Below, piece by piece: positions 23,981 through 32,198 of a stretch of 64,000 nt of DNA (position 1 is the stretch's first letter; each line of letters starts with the position of its first letter). A model generated the notes under the pieces. That model saw only the letters and a list, made by a program, of their open reading frames with translations. It searched no databases and was not told the DNA's origin. A program made the position numbers and the translations under genes. Source of the stretch: Bradyrhizobium iriomotense (GTDB lineage: Bacteria; Pseudomonadota; Alphaproteobacteria; Rhizobiales; Xanthobacteraceae); contig NZ_BSOW01000001.1 of NCBI RefSeq assembly GCF_030160715.1, forward strand, positions 434,001-498,000, in the 5' to 3' direction.

Positions 23981-24341
23981 GCCTGACTCTCTTGGGGTCT
24001 CGGTTTGCGAGATTGCCACCAGGCAGGCCGCCGAACAAGGTAAACGGGGCGATATCCCTTGATGGCGATATTATGAACGGCACGCCGCGTTCCCGCGGCT
24101 GCTGGTCGCAGCTCGGCCGGCTTGATTTGGCCGGCGCGGACTTTATCTCTCCCTTCAACAGAATCCGGGCCCCTCTGACGAGGCCGCCGATCCCTCGGCC
24201 AACCTCGTGATGTCGGATGACCTGTCCCGCGCGCGAATGCGTTTGGATTGGACGATCGTTGGGCCCAGCGAACCTGCTCTCATCGACCAGCCATCCACAG
24301 CGTCCCGCGTGCGGTCACAACCGTAAGCCCAGGGAGCTATG
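23981..24341. other. Divergent intergenic region with a direct repeat
   Basis: No gene is seen. GGCGATAT occurs twice as a direct repeat (24048-24055 and 24064-24071), 16 bases apart, about 70-90 bases upstream of the ModE-like gene, and may be part of its promoter or an operator. The remainder up to the TerB start shows nothing distinctive. Confidence 0.45.
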
Positions 24342-24812
24342 ATGCCTGACGCAGAATCTTTGAGTCCGATCCAGGGCGAGATCACCGAACCGTCCAGCCT
24401 GCACGAGCAGGCCGCCGCTGCGCTCGTGATTGCCGGCGCGCTGGTCGCCGTCGCCGACCGCCGCGTCGCCGCGGTCGAGCGCGAAGAGGTGACCCGCTTC
24501 ATCCGGGAGCGCGGGCTGGCCCCGCATGTCAGCGAAGCGCGGCTTGCTGCGATGTTCGACGAGCTCGCCGAGCGGCTGGAGCAGCCTGATTTCGCCAATG
24601 TCGTCATCGACACGCTGCGCCCGGTCTCGGACCTGCCGCTGGCCGCGCATCTGGTCGACATCTCCGAGCGCGTCGCTGCGGCGGACGAGGATGTGCATCC
24701 GCATGAGGTGCAGGCGATCAAGCTGTTGCGCCTGCTGACGCTGGTGCTGCCGCGCTCGAAGCAGGTGGCGCCCGTCGCAGCGCGCGAAGGCCGCGCCGCA
24801 TCCGGAGCGTGA
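24342..24812 (+). CDS. TerB-family protein
   Basis: A 156-residue protein of the tellurite-resistance TerB/DjlA N-terminal helical type. The conserved acidic stretches ALVAVADRRVAAVEREEV and RVAAADEDVHPHEVQAIKLL are the two characteristic metal-binding-type repeats of the TerB fold. No signal peptide or membrane helix is seen. The second of two adjacent ATG codons is chosen because GGGAG is five bases upstream of it. It is the first gene of a four-gene run with a small membrane protein, a TerC transporter and a UPF0114 protein. TerB proteins are thought to act with TerC at the membrane in metal or envelope stress. Confidence 0.82.
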   Translation: MPDAESLSPIQGEITEPSSLHEQAAAALVIAGALVAVADRRVAAVEREEVTRFIRERGLAPHVSEARLAAMFDELAERLEQPDFANVVIDTLRPVSDLPLAAHLVDISERVAAADEDVHPHEVQAIKLLRLLTLVLPRSKQVAPVAAREGRAASGA

Positions 24813-24814
24813 GC

Positions 24815-25177
24815 ATGAGCGCGGCGTCCGACGATCACGCGAGATCGCGCGAGCGCGCCACCGGCGAGCCCGCCGGTGGCGATCCGCGCCTTGACGCGCT
24901 GGTCGGCCGCCTGCCGCCGCGCGTGGGGGGCACCGTCACCTATCTGCTGAAACCTTCAAACCGCTGGGTGAGGATGCCCGCCGGCGCGCTGCTCGTCGTC
25001 GGCGGCGTGCTGTCGTTCCTGCCGGTGCTCGGCATCTGGATGCTGCCGCTCGGCCTTGCGCTGCTCGCCGAGGACGTGCCCGGCTTGCGCTCGCAGCGCT
25101 CGAAGGTCCTGGATTGGATCGAGCGCCGCAAGCCGCACTGGCTCGATGCTGCCTCGCGCCCGAATGACAAGACATGA
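24815..25177 (+). CDS. Small membrane protein of the TerB-TerC operon
   Basis: About 120 residues. The soluble N-terminal part is Arg/Gly-rich. A paired hydrophobic hairpin follows near residues 52-87 (MPAGALLVVGGVLSFLPVLG, then MLPLGLALLAEDVPGL), and a basic C-terminal helix contains KVLDWIERRKPHWL. GGAG lies upstream of ATG 24815, and the previous stop overlaps a GTG two codons earlier. The stop overlaps the TerC start (ATGA), so it is translationally coupled. Function is unknown; position implies a partner of TerC. Confidence 0.78.
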   Translation: MSAASDDHARSRERATGEPAGGDPRLDALVGRLPPRVGGTVTYLLKPSNRWVRMPAGALLVVGGVLSFLPVLGIWMLPLGLALLAEDVPGLRSQRSKVLDWIERRKPHWLDAASRPNDKT

Positions 25178-25818
25178 GCGAGTTCATCACCCCCGATGCG
25201 CTGACTGCGCTGTTCCAGGTCGTCCTGATCGACCTCGTGCTCGCCGGCGACAATGCCGTCGTCATCGGCCTTGCCGCGGCGGGCCTGCCCGCCGGCCAAC
25301 GCCGCCGCGCCATCATCGTCGGCATCGCGGCTGCGACCGTGCTGCGCATCGTCTTCGCCGGCGTTGCGACGCAGCTCCTCCAGGTGCTCGGCCTCCTGCT
25401 TGCCGGCGGCGTGCTGCTGCTATGGGTCTGCTGGAAGATGTGGCGCGAATTGCGCGAGCAGGCTGCGAGCCATAGCGAGCTGGCCTTCGGTCACGCCGGA
25501 GCCAGTGGTCCTGCCGGTGCACAGGCGCCGCGCAAGACCTTTCGGCAGGCGGCGCTCCAGATCGTCGCCGCCGACGTCTCGATGTCGCTCGACAACGTGC
25601 TGGCTGTCGCGGGTGCAGCGCGCGAGCATCCGTTCATCCTGGCCTTCGGCCTGTTGCTGTCGGTCGCGCTGATGGGCGTTGCCGCCGATCTGCTCGGCCG
25701 CGTGCTCCAGAAGCAGCGCTGGATCGCCTATGTCGGTCTCGCCATCATCGTCTACGTCGCCTTCGAGATGATCTGGCGCGGCTCGCTGGAGCTCGCGCCT
25801 GTCATCGCCGGCCTCTGA
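25174..25818 (+). CDS. TerC-family membrane protein (YjbE type)
   Basis: A 214-residue polytopic membrane protein. The TerC motif LIDLVLAGDNAVVIGLAAAG near residues 18-37 and the second half-motif AADVSMSLDNVLAVAGAARE near 129-148 are internal repeats carrying conserved Asp/Asn residues in membrane helices. About seven helices are present. TerC/YjbE proteins are linked to manganese or calcium efflux and to metalation of exported enzymes. It overlaps the preceding gene by four bases. Confidence 0.9.
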   Translation: MSEFITPDALTALFQVVLIDLVLAGDNAVVIGLAAAGLPAGQRRRAIIVGIAAATVLRIVFAGVATQLLQVLGLLLAGGVLLLWVCWKMWRELREQAASHSELAFGHAGASGPAGAQAPRKTFRQAALQIVAADVSMSLDNVLAVAGAAREHPFILAFGLLLSVALMGVAADLLGRVLQKQRWIAYVGLAIIVYVAFEMIWRGSLELAPVIAGL

Positions 25819-25857
25819 TCCCGCCTTTCCGACTTCGCCCGCAATCCGGAGTGATCC

Positions 25858-26454
25858 ATGACGTCCGAATCCCAAGCACCTTTGAGCCGCGCGGCCTCGC
25901 CGCAGCTCGGCCTGTTCCCGCGCCTGATCTTCGGCTCGCGCTGGCTGCAAGTGCCGCTTTACGTCGGTCTGATCGTCGCGCAGGCCGTCTATGTGCTCTT
26001 GTTCCTGAAGGAGCTCTGGCATCTGGCCGCGCACTGGTTCGACGTCAACGAGCAGCAGATCATGCTCGCCGTGCTCGGGCTGATCGACGTCGTCATGATC
26101 TCCAACCTGCTCGTGATGGTGATCGTGGGCGGCTACGAGACCTTCGTCTCGCGTCTCAACCTGCGCGGCCATCCCGACGAGCCGGAATGGCTGAGCCACG
26201 TCAATGCCAGCGTGCTCAAGATCAAGCTTGCGATGGCGATCGTCGGCATCTCCTCGATCTCGCTGCTCAGAACCTTCATCGAGGCCGGCAATCTCGGCAC
26301 CGCGCGCAGCAATTTCACCGAGAGCGGCGTGATGTGGCAGGTCATCATCCACATCACCTTCATCGTCTCGGCGATCGGGATCGCCTGGGTCGATCGCCTG
26401 GGCGAGGCCGCACATCGCAAGGCGGCGGATCACGCGAAGGCCGCCGGCCATTGA
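25858..26454 (+). CDS. UPF0114 (YqhA-like) inner-membrane protein
   Basis: A 198-residue membrane protein with four helices (about 32-52, 68-90, 130-150 and 160-182). The family stretch FGSRWLQVPLYVGLIVAQAV and GGYETFVSRLNLRGHPDEPEW are diagnostic of the YqhA/TIGR00645 group. Acidic residues in DEPEW and the following HVNASVLKIKLAMAI precede the third helix. GGAGTG is upstream of the start. Function is unknown. Its position after terB-terC suggests a shared role in ion or envelope homeostasis. Confidence 0.86.
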   Translation: MTSESQAPLSRAASPQLGLFPRLIFGSRWLQVPLYVGLIVAQAVYVLLFLKELWHLAAHWFDVNEQQIMLAVLGLIDVVMISNLLVMVIVGGYETFVSRLNLRGHPDEPEWLSHVNASVLKIKLAMAIVGISSISLLRTFIEAGNLGTARSNFTESGVMWQVIIHITFIVSAIGIAWVDRLGEAAHRKAADHAKAAGH

Positions 26455-26473
26455 GCCGGCGCTTTCGCCTTGC

Positions 26474-27421
26474 TCAGAGATGCCGCGCTCGTGCCAGCGT
26501 CTCCGAGGGGCTCTCGCAGAAAGCCGATTTGTAGGACTTCGCGAAGTCGCCCATGTGCCAGAAGCCGTTGGCGAGCGCCACGGCCTTGACGGTGAGACCT
26601 GTGCTTCGGCTGACGAGCTGCTTGCGGGCGGTCCACAGCCGCTTCGTCCGCAGGTAATGATGCAGGCTCATGCCATGGACGGTCTGCACGGCGGCCTGGA
26701 GCGTTCGGACGGAGACATTGAGGGTCGTTGCGAGGTCATCGCTGTAGAGCGGCGCGCCGCCCAGCAGCGTGGTCTGCTCGTCCAGGCCTTCGACCAGCCT
26801 GCGGTGCCTGTCGAATGATCCCGGACGCGCGCGCAGCGCGGCGTCGGGAACGAACGCAGCATCGAGTGCGCCCAGCAGCGTTTCCTGGATCGGACGGTTG
26901 ATGGCCTCGAATTGTCCGGGATCGTTGCAGCTCGACGCCAGGCAGAACATGTCGAGTATCGCTGCGCGCAGGCGATGCCTCGGCTCGTCGGCAAGCCGGT
27001 AGAACTCGAGCCCGGCGTTGAAATCGGTCCAACCGCGATGGCGCATGTCGGAGTTGAAGCGCAGCATCAGATAGGTGTTGGCGTGCTGCTCGATGGCGCG
27101 CATCGGAACCTTGCCGCGCACGAGCCCAATCATCGAGTTGTCGATCTCGCGGCCATTTACGACGGAATGCGCGGCGAGGGGCACGAGGAGGCCGACGCCG
27201 CGGTCGATGCCGATGTCCGCTTCCAGATGCCGCGCGAAGGAGCGCTGCATGACCATGAGGCTGTCCGGGAGCGGCAGGCTGGCGCGGAACGCCGAGAAGT
27301 GTCGCGGTTCGAGCGGAGTGCTGGTGCCGCCGCCAAGCACCTCGGTGGGACGGAACTGATCGAAATTGGTGAAGCGCTCGATAGTCAGGATTCGCGATGG
27401 CTTCAGCCAGCGGACGGGCAT
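26474..27421 (-). CDS. AraC-family regulator (AraC-binding-like N-terminus)
   Basis: About 315 residues from ATG 27421 (MPVRWLKPSRIL), which has GGGAAG upstream; a start 40 residues earlier would add a proline-rich sequence without family character. Residues 20-200 form the AraC_binding_2-like effector domain (DIGIDRGVGLLVPLAAHS). The C-terminal double helix-turn-helix spans about 215-310 (DDLATTLNVSVRTLQAAVQ, then VKAVALANGFWHMGDFAKSY). Regulators of this layout often control aromatic or ring-hydroxylating catabolism. It ends 20 bases from the UPF0114 gene and is divergent from a second AraC gene. Confidence 0.87.
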   Translation of the reverse strand: MPVRWLKPSRILTIERFTNFDQFRPTEVLGGGTSTPLEPRHFSAFRASLPLPDSLMVMQRSFARHLEADIGIDRGVGLLVPLAAHSVVNGREIDNSMIGLVRGKVPMRAIEQHANTYLMLRFNSDMRHRGWTDFNAGLEFYRLADEPRHRLRAAILDMFCLASSCNDPGQFEAINRPIQETLLGALDAAFVPDAALRARPGSFDRHRRLVEGLDEQTTLLGGAPLYSDDLATTLNVSVRTLQAAVQTVHGMSLHHYLRTKRLWTARKQLVSRSTGLTVKAVALANGFWHMGDFAKSYKSAFCESPSETLARARHL

Positions 27422-27816
27422 CTCTGCTTCCCAGGCGGTTCGTTGTCCAGGGGGCCTCGGGTCCTCCCGCCACGGTCCTCGGATGGGGCCGGCGCGCGGT
27501 GAAGGTGATGGAACCCGCGCGCCGGATTGAGCAAAGCGCACGACCCGGCCGGCACTTCACGGATGGTTCAATGCGCCCGACCGTGCAGGGGCGAGCGACT
27601 GAGCAGTCTTTTTGCGGTTCAAGGCAGCCGCCGTGGCGGCTTTAATTCGAGGCGTTTCCTCAAGGGACGGCAATTAGGTACCCTCTGGTACGGTCGTCCC
27701 ATGAGCTATCGATAACTGCCTCGAGCTGAAGCCGATATGGCGCATGCGCGGCAGTTTGGTATTTTGCGCGGGATGAGCCTCGGTTTCGCGTCAGCCGAGG
27801 GCTTGGGAAGCCGAAC
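27422..27816. other. Intergenic region between two divergent AraC genes
   Basis: No coding region is seen. Small structures include a GCCGCCGTGGCGGC hairpin near 27630 and a CCTCGG / CCGAGG inverted repeat just before the downstream gene. GGTAC occurs twice near 27677-27692 as a possible direct repeat. None is strong enough to name. Confidence 0.4.
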
Positions 27817-28818
27817 ATGCCCAATCGATTGGACGACCTGTCCGCGCGGGGATTTTCGAAGACACTGACGCTGGATGCAGCGAACGAGCTCGCCCACGCG
27901 ATGTTCGGCAGCGATGCGCGCGTCGAGCGGCTCGGGCAAACGCGGCGCGTGACGATCGATTTCAAGGCGATCCATTTCGGTGCGGCGCAGCTGATGCGGG
28001 TCGATCTCGCGGGCTTGAGCGTCGAGCGCAACACCGATGATTCCCTCCACGTCTCGATACCCGTCACGGGCGGCTTCCGCCGTGGCCGCGGCGACAATTT
28101 GCTGGACTATCACCCGATGCGGCAGGCCAGCATCGGCCGCCCGTTCGACCGCTCCAAGCTGGAGGTCACGGACGCCTCCGTGCTGGTGTTCTATGTACCG
28201 AAGAATGTCGCGGTCGAACGCGCCGAGCGGCTGACCGGCCGCGCACAGGATGCGGACATGCTGCTGTCGGACTTGAGCGAAGGTCTCGACCTCGGCACGC
28301 CGGTTGCCGCTGCGCTGGCCCGGCACTTGAACGTAGCAATGGCCGAGATGACCAGCCTGAACGCCATCGGCATGGGGCGGCTGGCGGCGGCGGCGAGCGA
28401 GGAGATGCTGGTCAATCTGGTGACGGCAGCGATGTTTCCGCGCGTTGCGCGGGCGCTCTCCGTGAGACATATCGACCGCAGCCCGGCCATCGTCCGCCGC
28501 GCGCGCGACTACATCAAGGCGCATGCTGATCAGCCGATCGAGATCTCGAAGCTCGCGGCCGAGCTCGGCGTCAGCCTGCGCTCGCTCCAGGAGAATTTTC
28601 AGCGCTATCTCGGCTATTCGCCGCGCGAGTGGATGCTGACATGCCGGCTCGAACGCGCGCGCGAGCGGCTGCTCGTCGATGACGGTCAGGGGTCGGTGAC
28701 GACCGCGGCGCTCGACGCCGGCTTCAGCGATCTCGGACATTTCTCCGGAAAGTATCGCGACAGGTTCGGCGAGCTGCCGTCGCAGACGTTGCGGCGGGTG
28801 AGGGGCATCGCGGTCTAA
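27817..28818 (+). CDS. AraC-family regulator
   Basis: A 333-residue AraC/XylS regulator with GGGAAG before the ATG. An AraC_binding_2-type effector domain occupies residues 10-200. The DNA-binding part spans about 225-325, with the first helix-turn-helix at ISKLAAELGVSLRSLQENFQ and the second at TTAALDAGFSDLGHFSGKYR. The signature FGELPSQTLRR closes the protein. It belongs to the same general class as the divergent AraC protein at 26474-27421 but is not a close copy of it. Targets are unknown; a dispersed repeat follows directly after the stop. Confidence 0.88.
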   Translation: MPNRLDDLSARGFSKTLTLDAANELAHAMFGSDARVERLGQTRRVTIDFKAIHFGAAQLMRVDLAGLSVERNTDDSLHVSIPVTGGFRRGRGDNLLDYHPMRQASIGRPFDRSKLEVTDASVLVFYVPKNVAVERAERLTGRAQDADMLLSDLSEGLDLGTPVAAALARHLNVAMAEMTSLNAIGMGRLAAAASEEMLVNLVTAAMFPRVARALSVRHIDRSPAIVRRARDYIKAHADQPIEISKLAAELGVSLRSLQENFQRYLGYSPREWMLTCRLERARERLLVDDGQGSVTTAALDAGFSDLGHFSGKYRDRFGELPSQTLRRVRGIAV

Positions 28819-28819
28819 A

Positions 28820-28946
28820 GCGCGATGAGATTGGGATGAATTTTCATCGCGCATTAGGTTGTTGTTTGAGCATGATCTCCGCGCAAACGCGTTCCGCGTT
28901 TGTCGCGAGGGAAAACCGCTTCCCACTTTTCCGGATCATGCTCTAG
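28820..28946. repeat. Dispersed palindromic repeat, family A, full copy
   Basis: A 9-base perfect hairpin GCGCGATGA / TCATCGCGC (28820-28828, 28844-28852) is followed by a longer unit starting GTTGTTTGAGCATGATCTCC and ending CCGGATCATGCTCTAG. The outer GAGCATGATC / GATCATGCTC sequences form inverted arms. The second part recurs at 46351-46442. This type of element is widespread in Bradyrhizobium intergenic DNA. Confidence 0.8.
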
Positions 28947-29099
28947 AGGCGACGTGTGGCATCCCGACGCTAACGCATTCGTTCAAATTGTCTGCAATTC
29001 GCTGACCCGCGGCCAACCCTCCCGACAAATGCCGGGCGGTCTTAAACCTGACTTTTGGAACCGACCTCCATCCTTCCCGGAAAAGGGTGGGGCTTCAAC

Positions 29100-29363
29100 A
29101 TGTCTGTTCTCAAGGAGATCGTCGCTGCGGTTGCGGGAGTCTACGCGCTCCTGTTCGTCTGCGACGCATTGTTCGGCATCAACGAGACGCGTTTCGACGA
29201 CGCCTATTACAGCCGCGACTTCTACGCACCGCGGCCCAAAGAGTTTCGCTTCGCAAGCGATACGCCGCCGGCAGTCCGCGTCAGCGACGCCTTTGCGCAG
29301 TTCCTGCCGGGTGAAGCAAAGGCGGGCAAGCGTTACTCGTCTCTGACGACGATCATTCGCTAG
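29100..29363 (+). CDS. Small single-span or secreted protein
   Basis: 87 residues from ATG 29100, with AGGGTGGGG upstream. Residues 7-26 (VAAVAGVYALLFVCDALFG) are hydrophobic, and could be either a membrane anchor or a signal peptide. The rest is polar, with FDDAYYSRDFYAPRPKEF and a basic C-terminus. I do not recognise a family. It is convergent with the alpha/beta hydrolase gene with four bases between stops. Confidence 0.65.
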   Translation: MSVLKEIVAAVAGVYALLFVCDALFGINETRFDDAYYSRDFYAPRPKEFRFASDTPPAVRVSDAFAQFLPGEAKAGKRYSSLTTIIR

Positions 29364-29367
29364 CCCG

Positions 29368-30264
29368 TCACTCGCCCTGGATCCACTCCGCCACGCCGCG
29401 CCAGAGCGTGTCGCGGTGGTCGGGGCGGAAAAAGCCGAAATGGCCGATTGTCTTGACGCCGACGTCGGACGGCTTGACCGTCAGCACTTCGGGCTCGGTC
29501 GCGGTGAAGCCAGAGCAGAGCAACTCGACCGCTGGCCGCGTCGCCCAGGGATCGTCGGAGAAGGTGAGGGCGCGCAGCTCGCCCTTGTAGCCCGCAAAAT
29601 TGGCAAGCGCCGGCAGCCTGGAATCAAAGAGGTGGCGCGGGCTGCTCACCCATTTGGCGCCTTGCAGGAACACGCCCTTGGGCAGGTCTTCGCCGATGCC
29701 GAGCCAGCCCGGCGCGTAGCCGAGCAGGTGGGCCACGGGTACGCCAATGAAATTCATGAACACGAACACGCGGTAGTTTTCCGGCGACGGGATCAGTTTC
29801 CAGGTTGCGGCTTGCGACGCCACGAAAAGCGCGCGCGAAATCTCGCTGTTGTTCGCGATCAGCCCGAGCGCCTGGCCGCCGAAGGAATGGCCGACATAGT
29901 TGAGGGGCAGTGTGTGATAGCGCTCGCGCATCCAGGCGACCGCCGCGGTGACGTCGAGCGCGGCCCAGTCGGACATCGAGGCCTCGAAGCCGACCAGCGA
30001 TTTCGGCTGGTTGTAGCCGACCAGCGCCGGCAGGCGGGAGCCGCCGATGCCGCGATAGTCGTAGGTCAGGACCGCGCAGCCGCGGTGGGCGAGGTACGAG
30101 GCAAAGCCCCGATAGACCTTGCGGGGAACGGCGGTTGCGGAATTGATCAGGACGGCGTGGCGCTTGACGCCGCGCGGCAGGAACAGGGTGCCGGTCAGCG
30201 AATAGCCGTCGACGGCCGGAAAGCTGATGTCGTCGATAAAAACGTCGTCGAGTGCCGCGTCCAT
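29368..30264 (-). CDS. Alpha/beta hydrolase
   Basis: About 298 residues from ATG 30264 (MDAALDDVFIDDI); an in-frame TTG at 30330 would add 22 residues, and neither has a clear ribosome binding site. The nucleophile elbow GHSFGGQALGL carries the catalytic serine. LTYDYRGIGGSR is the strand-4/oxyanion region, and the C-terminal IGHFGFFRPDHRDTLW carries the catalytic histidine. It resembles the COG4757-type predicted hydrolases. The substrate is unknown. It is divergent from the DAHP synthase gene. Confidence 0.85.
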   Translation of the reverse strand: MDAALDDVFIDDISFPAVDGYSLTGTLFLPRGVKRHAVLINSATAVPRKVYRGFASYLAHRGCAVLTYDYRGIGGSRLPALVGYNQPKSLVGFEASMSDWAALDVTAAVAWMRERYHTLPLNYVGHSFGGQALGLIANNSEISRALFVASQAATWKLIPSPENYRVFVFMNFIGVPVAHLLGYAPGWLGIGEDLPKGVFLQGAKWVSSPRHLFDSRLPALANFAGYKGELRALTFSDDPWATRPAVELLCSGFTATEPEVLTVKPSDVGVKTIGHFGFFRPDHRDTLWRGVAEWIQGE

Positions 30265-30447
30265 GAGCAGCGCACGCCCCAAAGTTTCTCCGCACGCCCC
30301 CAGCAAATGCGAATTCGGCTTTGCCCGCAAGGGCTTGCATGCGGAAATGGATTTACAACTGGCGAGGCGATGCTAGCCTGTGTATAAGGCGGCTCCCGCA
30401 ACCCACAGATCAGGTTGCAGTTTTTGCTTTTGGAAAGAGGATTTGCG

Positions 30448-31836
30448 ATGTCCGAGCGGTGGACCCCCGAGAGCTGGCGCAGCAAGCCCGTGCTGCAGGT
30501 CCCCGACTATCCCGACGCCAAGGCGCTGGCCGATGTTGAGGCGCAGCTTGCGAGCTTTCCGCCGCTGGTGTTCGCGGGCGAAGCGCGCAATCTGAAGAAG
30601 GCGCTGGCCCGCGTTGCAGCGGGCGAAGCCTTCCTGCTCCAGGGCGGCGACTGCGCCGAGAGCTTTGCCGAGCACGGCGCCAACAACATCCGCGACTTCT
30701 TCCGCGTGCTGCTCCAGATGGCGGTCGTGCTCACCTATGCGGGCGCCGTCCCCGTGGTGAAGGTCGGCCGCATCGCCGGGCAGTTCGCGAAACCGCGCTC
30801 CTCGCCGACCGAGAAGGTCGACGGCATCGAGCTGCCGAGCTATCGCGGCGATATCGTCAACGACATCGCGTTCACCAGGGAAGCGCGTGTGCCGGATCCG
30901 CAGCGGCAGCTGATGGCGTACCGCCAGTCGGCCGCGACGTTGAACCTGCTCCGCGCCTTCGCGACCGGCGGCTACGCCAATCTCGGCAGCGTGCATGAGT
31001 GGATGCTCGGCTTCCTCAAGGATTCTCCGCAGTCCCGCCGCTACAAGGAGCTGGCCGACCGCATCTCGGACGCGCTGAACTTCATGCGCGCCTGCGGCCT
31101 CGATCTGGAGAGCCATCCGGAGCTGCGCGCCACCGATTTCTATACCAGCCACGAGGCGCTGCTGCTCGGCTACGAACAGGCCATGACCCGCGTCGATTCC
31201 ACGACCGGCGACTGGTACGCGACGTCAGGCCACATGATCTGGATCGGCGACCGCACCCGCCAGCTCGATCACGGCCACGTCGAGTATTTCCGCGGCATCA
31301 AGAACCCGATCGGGCTGAAGTGCGGCCCGTCGCTCAAGGCCGACGAGCTCTTGAAGCTGATCGACGTGCTCAATCCCGACAACGAGCCCGGCCGGCTGAC
31401 GCTGATCGGCCGCTTCGGCTCCGACAAGGTCGGCGAGCATCTGCCGAGCATGATCCGCGCGGTGCAGCGCGAGGGCAGGGCGGTGGTCTGGTCCTGCGAT
31501 CCCATGCACGGCAACACCATTACCTCCACCACCGGCTACAAGACGCGGCCGTTCGACCGCATCCTGTCGGAGGTGAAGTCGTTCTTCGCGATCCACGCCG
31601 CCGAAGGCACCCATGCCGGCGGCGTGCATCTGGAGATGACCGGCAAGGACGTCACCGAATGTCTCGGTGGCGCCCGTGCGATCACGGACGAGGACCTCAA
31701 CGACCGCTACCACACGGTCTGCGATCCCCGCCTCAATGCCGAGCAATCGATCGACATGGCGTTCCTGATCGCCGAGCTGCTCAAGCAGGATCGCGCCGGC
31801 AAGGCGAGGCCGATGCCGGCCGCAGCGGGCCTTTAA
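30448..31836 (+). CDS. aroG: Class II 3-deoxy-7-phosphoheptulonate (DAHP) synthase
   Basis: A 462-residue plant/Mycobacterium-type DAHP synthase that joins phosphoenolpyruvate and erythrose 4-phosphate, the first step of aromatic amino acid synthesis. The metal-binding cysteine is Cys69 in QGGDCAESF. Other class II marks are [40 protein letters not shown], and [11 protein letters not shown] with the metal-binding histidine. ATG 30448 has AGAGG upstream. Length is normal. It is followed after four bases by a diacylglycerol kinase gene. Plant and rhizobial genomes use this class; symbol usage varies. Confidence 0.94.
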   Translation: MSERWTPESWRSKPVLQVPDYPDAKALADVEAQLASFPPLVFAGEARNLKKALARVAAGEAFLLQGGDCAESFAEHGANNIRDFFRVLLQMAVVLTYAGAVPVVKVGRIAGQFAKPRSSPTEKVDGIELPSYRGDIVNDIAFTREARVPDPQRQLMAYRQSAATLNLLRAFATGGYANLGSVHEWMLGFLKDSPQSRRYKELADRISDALNFMRACGLDLESHPELRATDFYTSHEALLLGYEQAMTRVDSTTGDWYATSGHMIWIGDRTRQLDHGHVEYFRGIKNPIGLKCGPSLKADELLKLIDVLNPDNEPGRLTLIGRFGSDKVGEHLPSMIRAVQREGRAVVWSCDPMHGNTITSTTGYKTRPFDRILSEVKSFFAIHAAEGTHAGGVHLEMTGKDVTECLGGARAITDEDLNDRYHTVCDPRLNAEQSIDMAFLIAELLKQDRAGKARPMPAAAGL

Positions 31837-31840
31837 GACC

Positions 31841-32194
31841 TTGCTGCGGCTCTGGAAGGCCACGATCAACTCGCGCAACGGTCTGGCCTTCGCCATTCGC
31901 TCGGAGCAGGCCGTCCGCGAGGAGATTTTCGCGCTCCTCCTGTCGCTGCCGCTCGCCTGGTTCATCGGCGCGACCGCGATGCGCGCGGTCGAGCTGGTCT
32001 GTGCCGTCGCCTTCGTGCTGGTCGTCGAACTGCTCAATACGGCGGTCGAGAAGCTCGCCGACCGCCTGACGCTCGATCACGACAAGCAGATCGGTCAGGT
32101 CAAGGACATGGGCTCGGCCGCCGTCGGTGTCGCGCTGTTGATGGCGGGCGCGTTCTGGATCTTCGCCATCGTGGAGCGGGTAGGGCTGATCTAG
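31841..32194 (+). CDS. dgkA: Diacylglycerol kinase
   Basis: A 117-residue membrane enzyme that phosphorylates diacylglycerol to phosphatidic acid in lipid turnover. The DgkA motif is clear: TINSRNGLAFAIRSEQAVREE near the N-terminus and the catalytic ELLNTAVEKLADRLT. Three helices (about 27-48, 49-66, 91-112) match the family. The start is a TTG four bases after the DAHP synthase stop. It is followed four bases later by nadE, so the three genes are likely one transcript. Confidence 0.9.
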   Translation: MLRLWKATINSRNGLAFAIRSEQAVREEIFALLLSLPLAWFIGATAMRAVELVCAVAFVLVVELLNTAVEKLADRLTLDHDKQIGQVKDMGSAAVGVALLMAGAFWIFAIVERVGLI

Positions 32195-32198
32195 CCAG

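Noticed and set aside
25420..26451. 343-codon frame on the minus strand opposite terC and the UPF0114 gene
   Set aside because: Asp/Glu/His-rich antisense translation; both plus-strand genes are clear.
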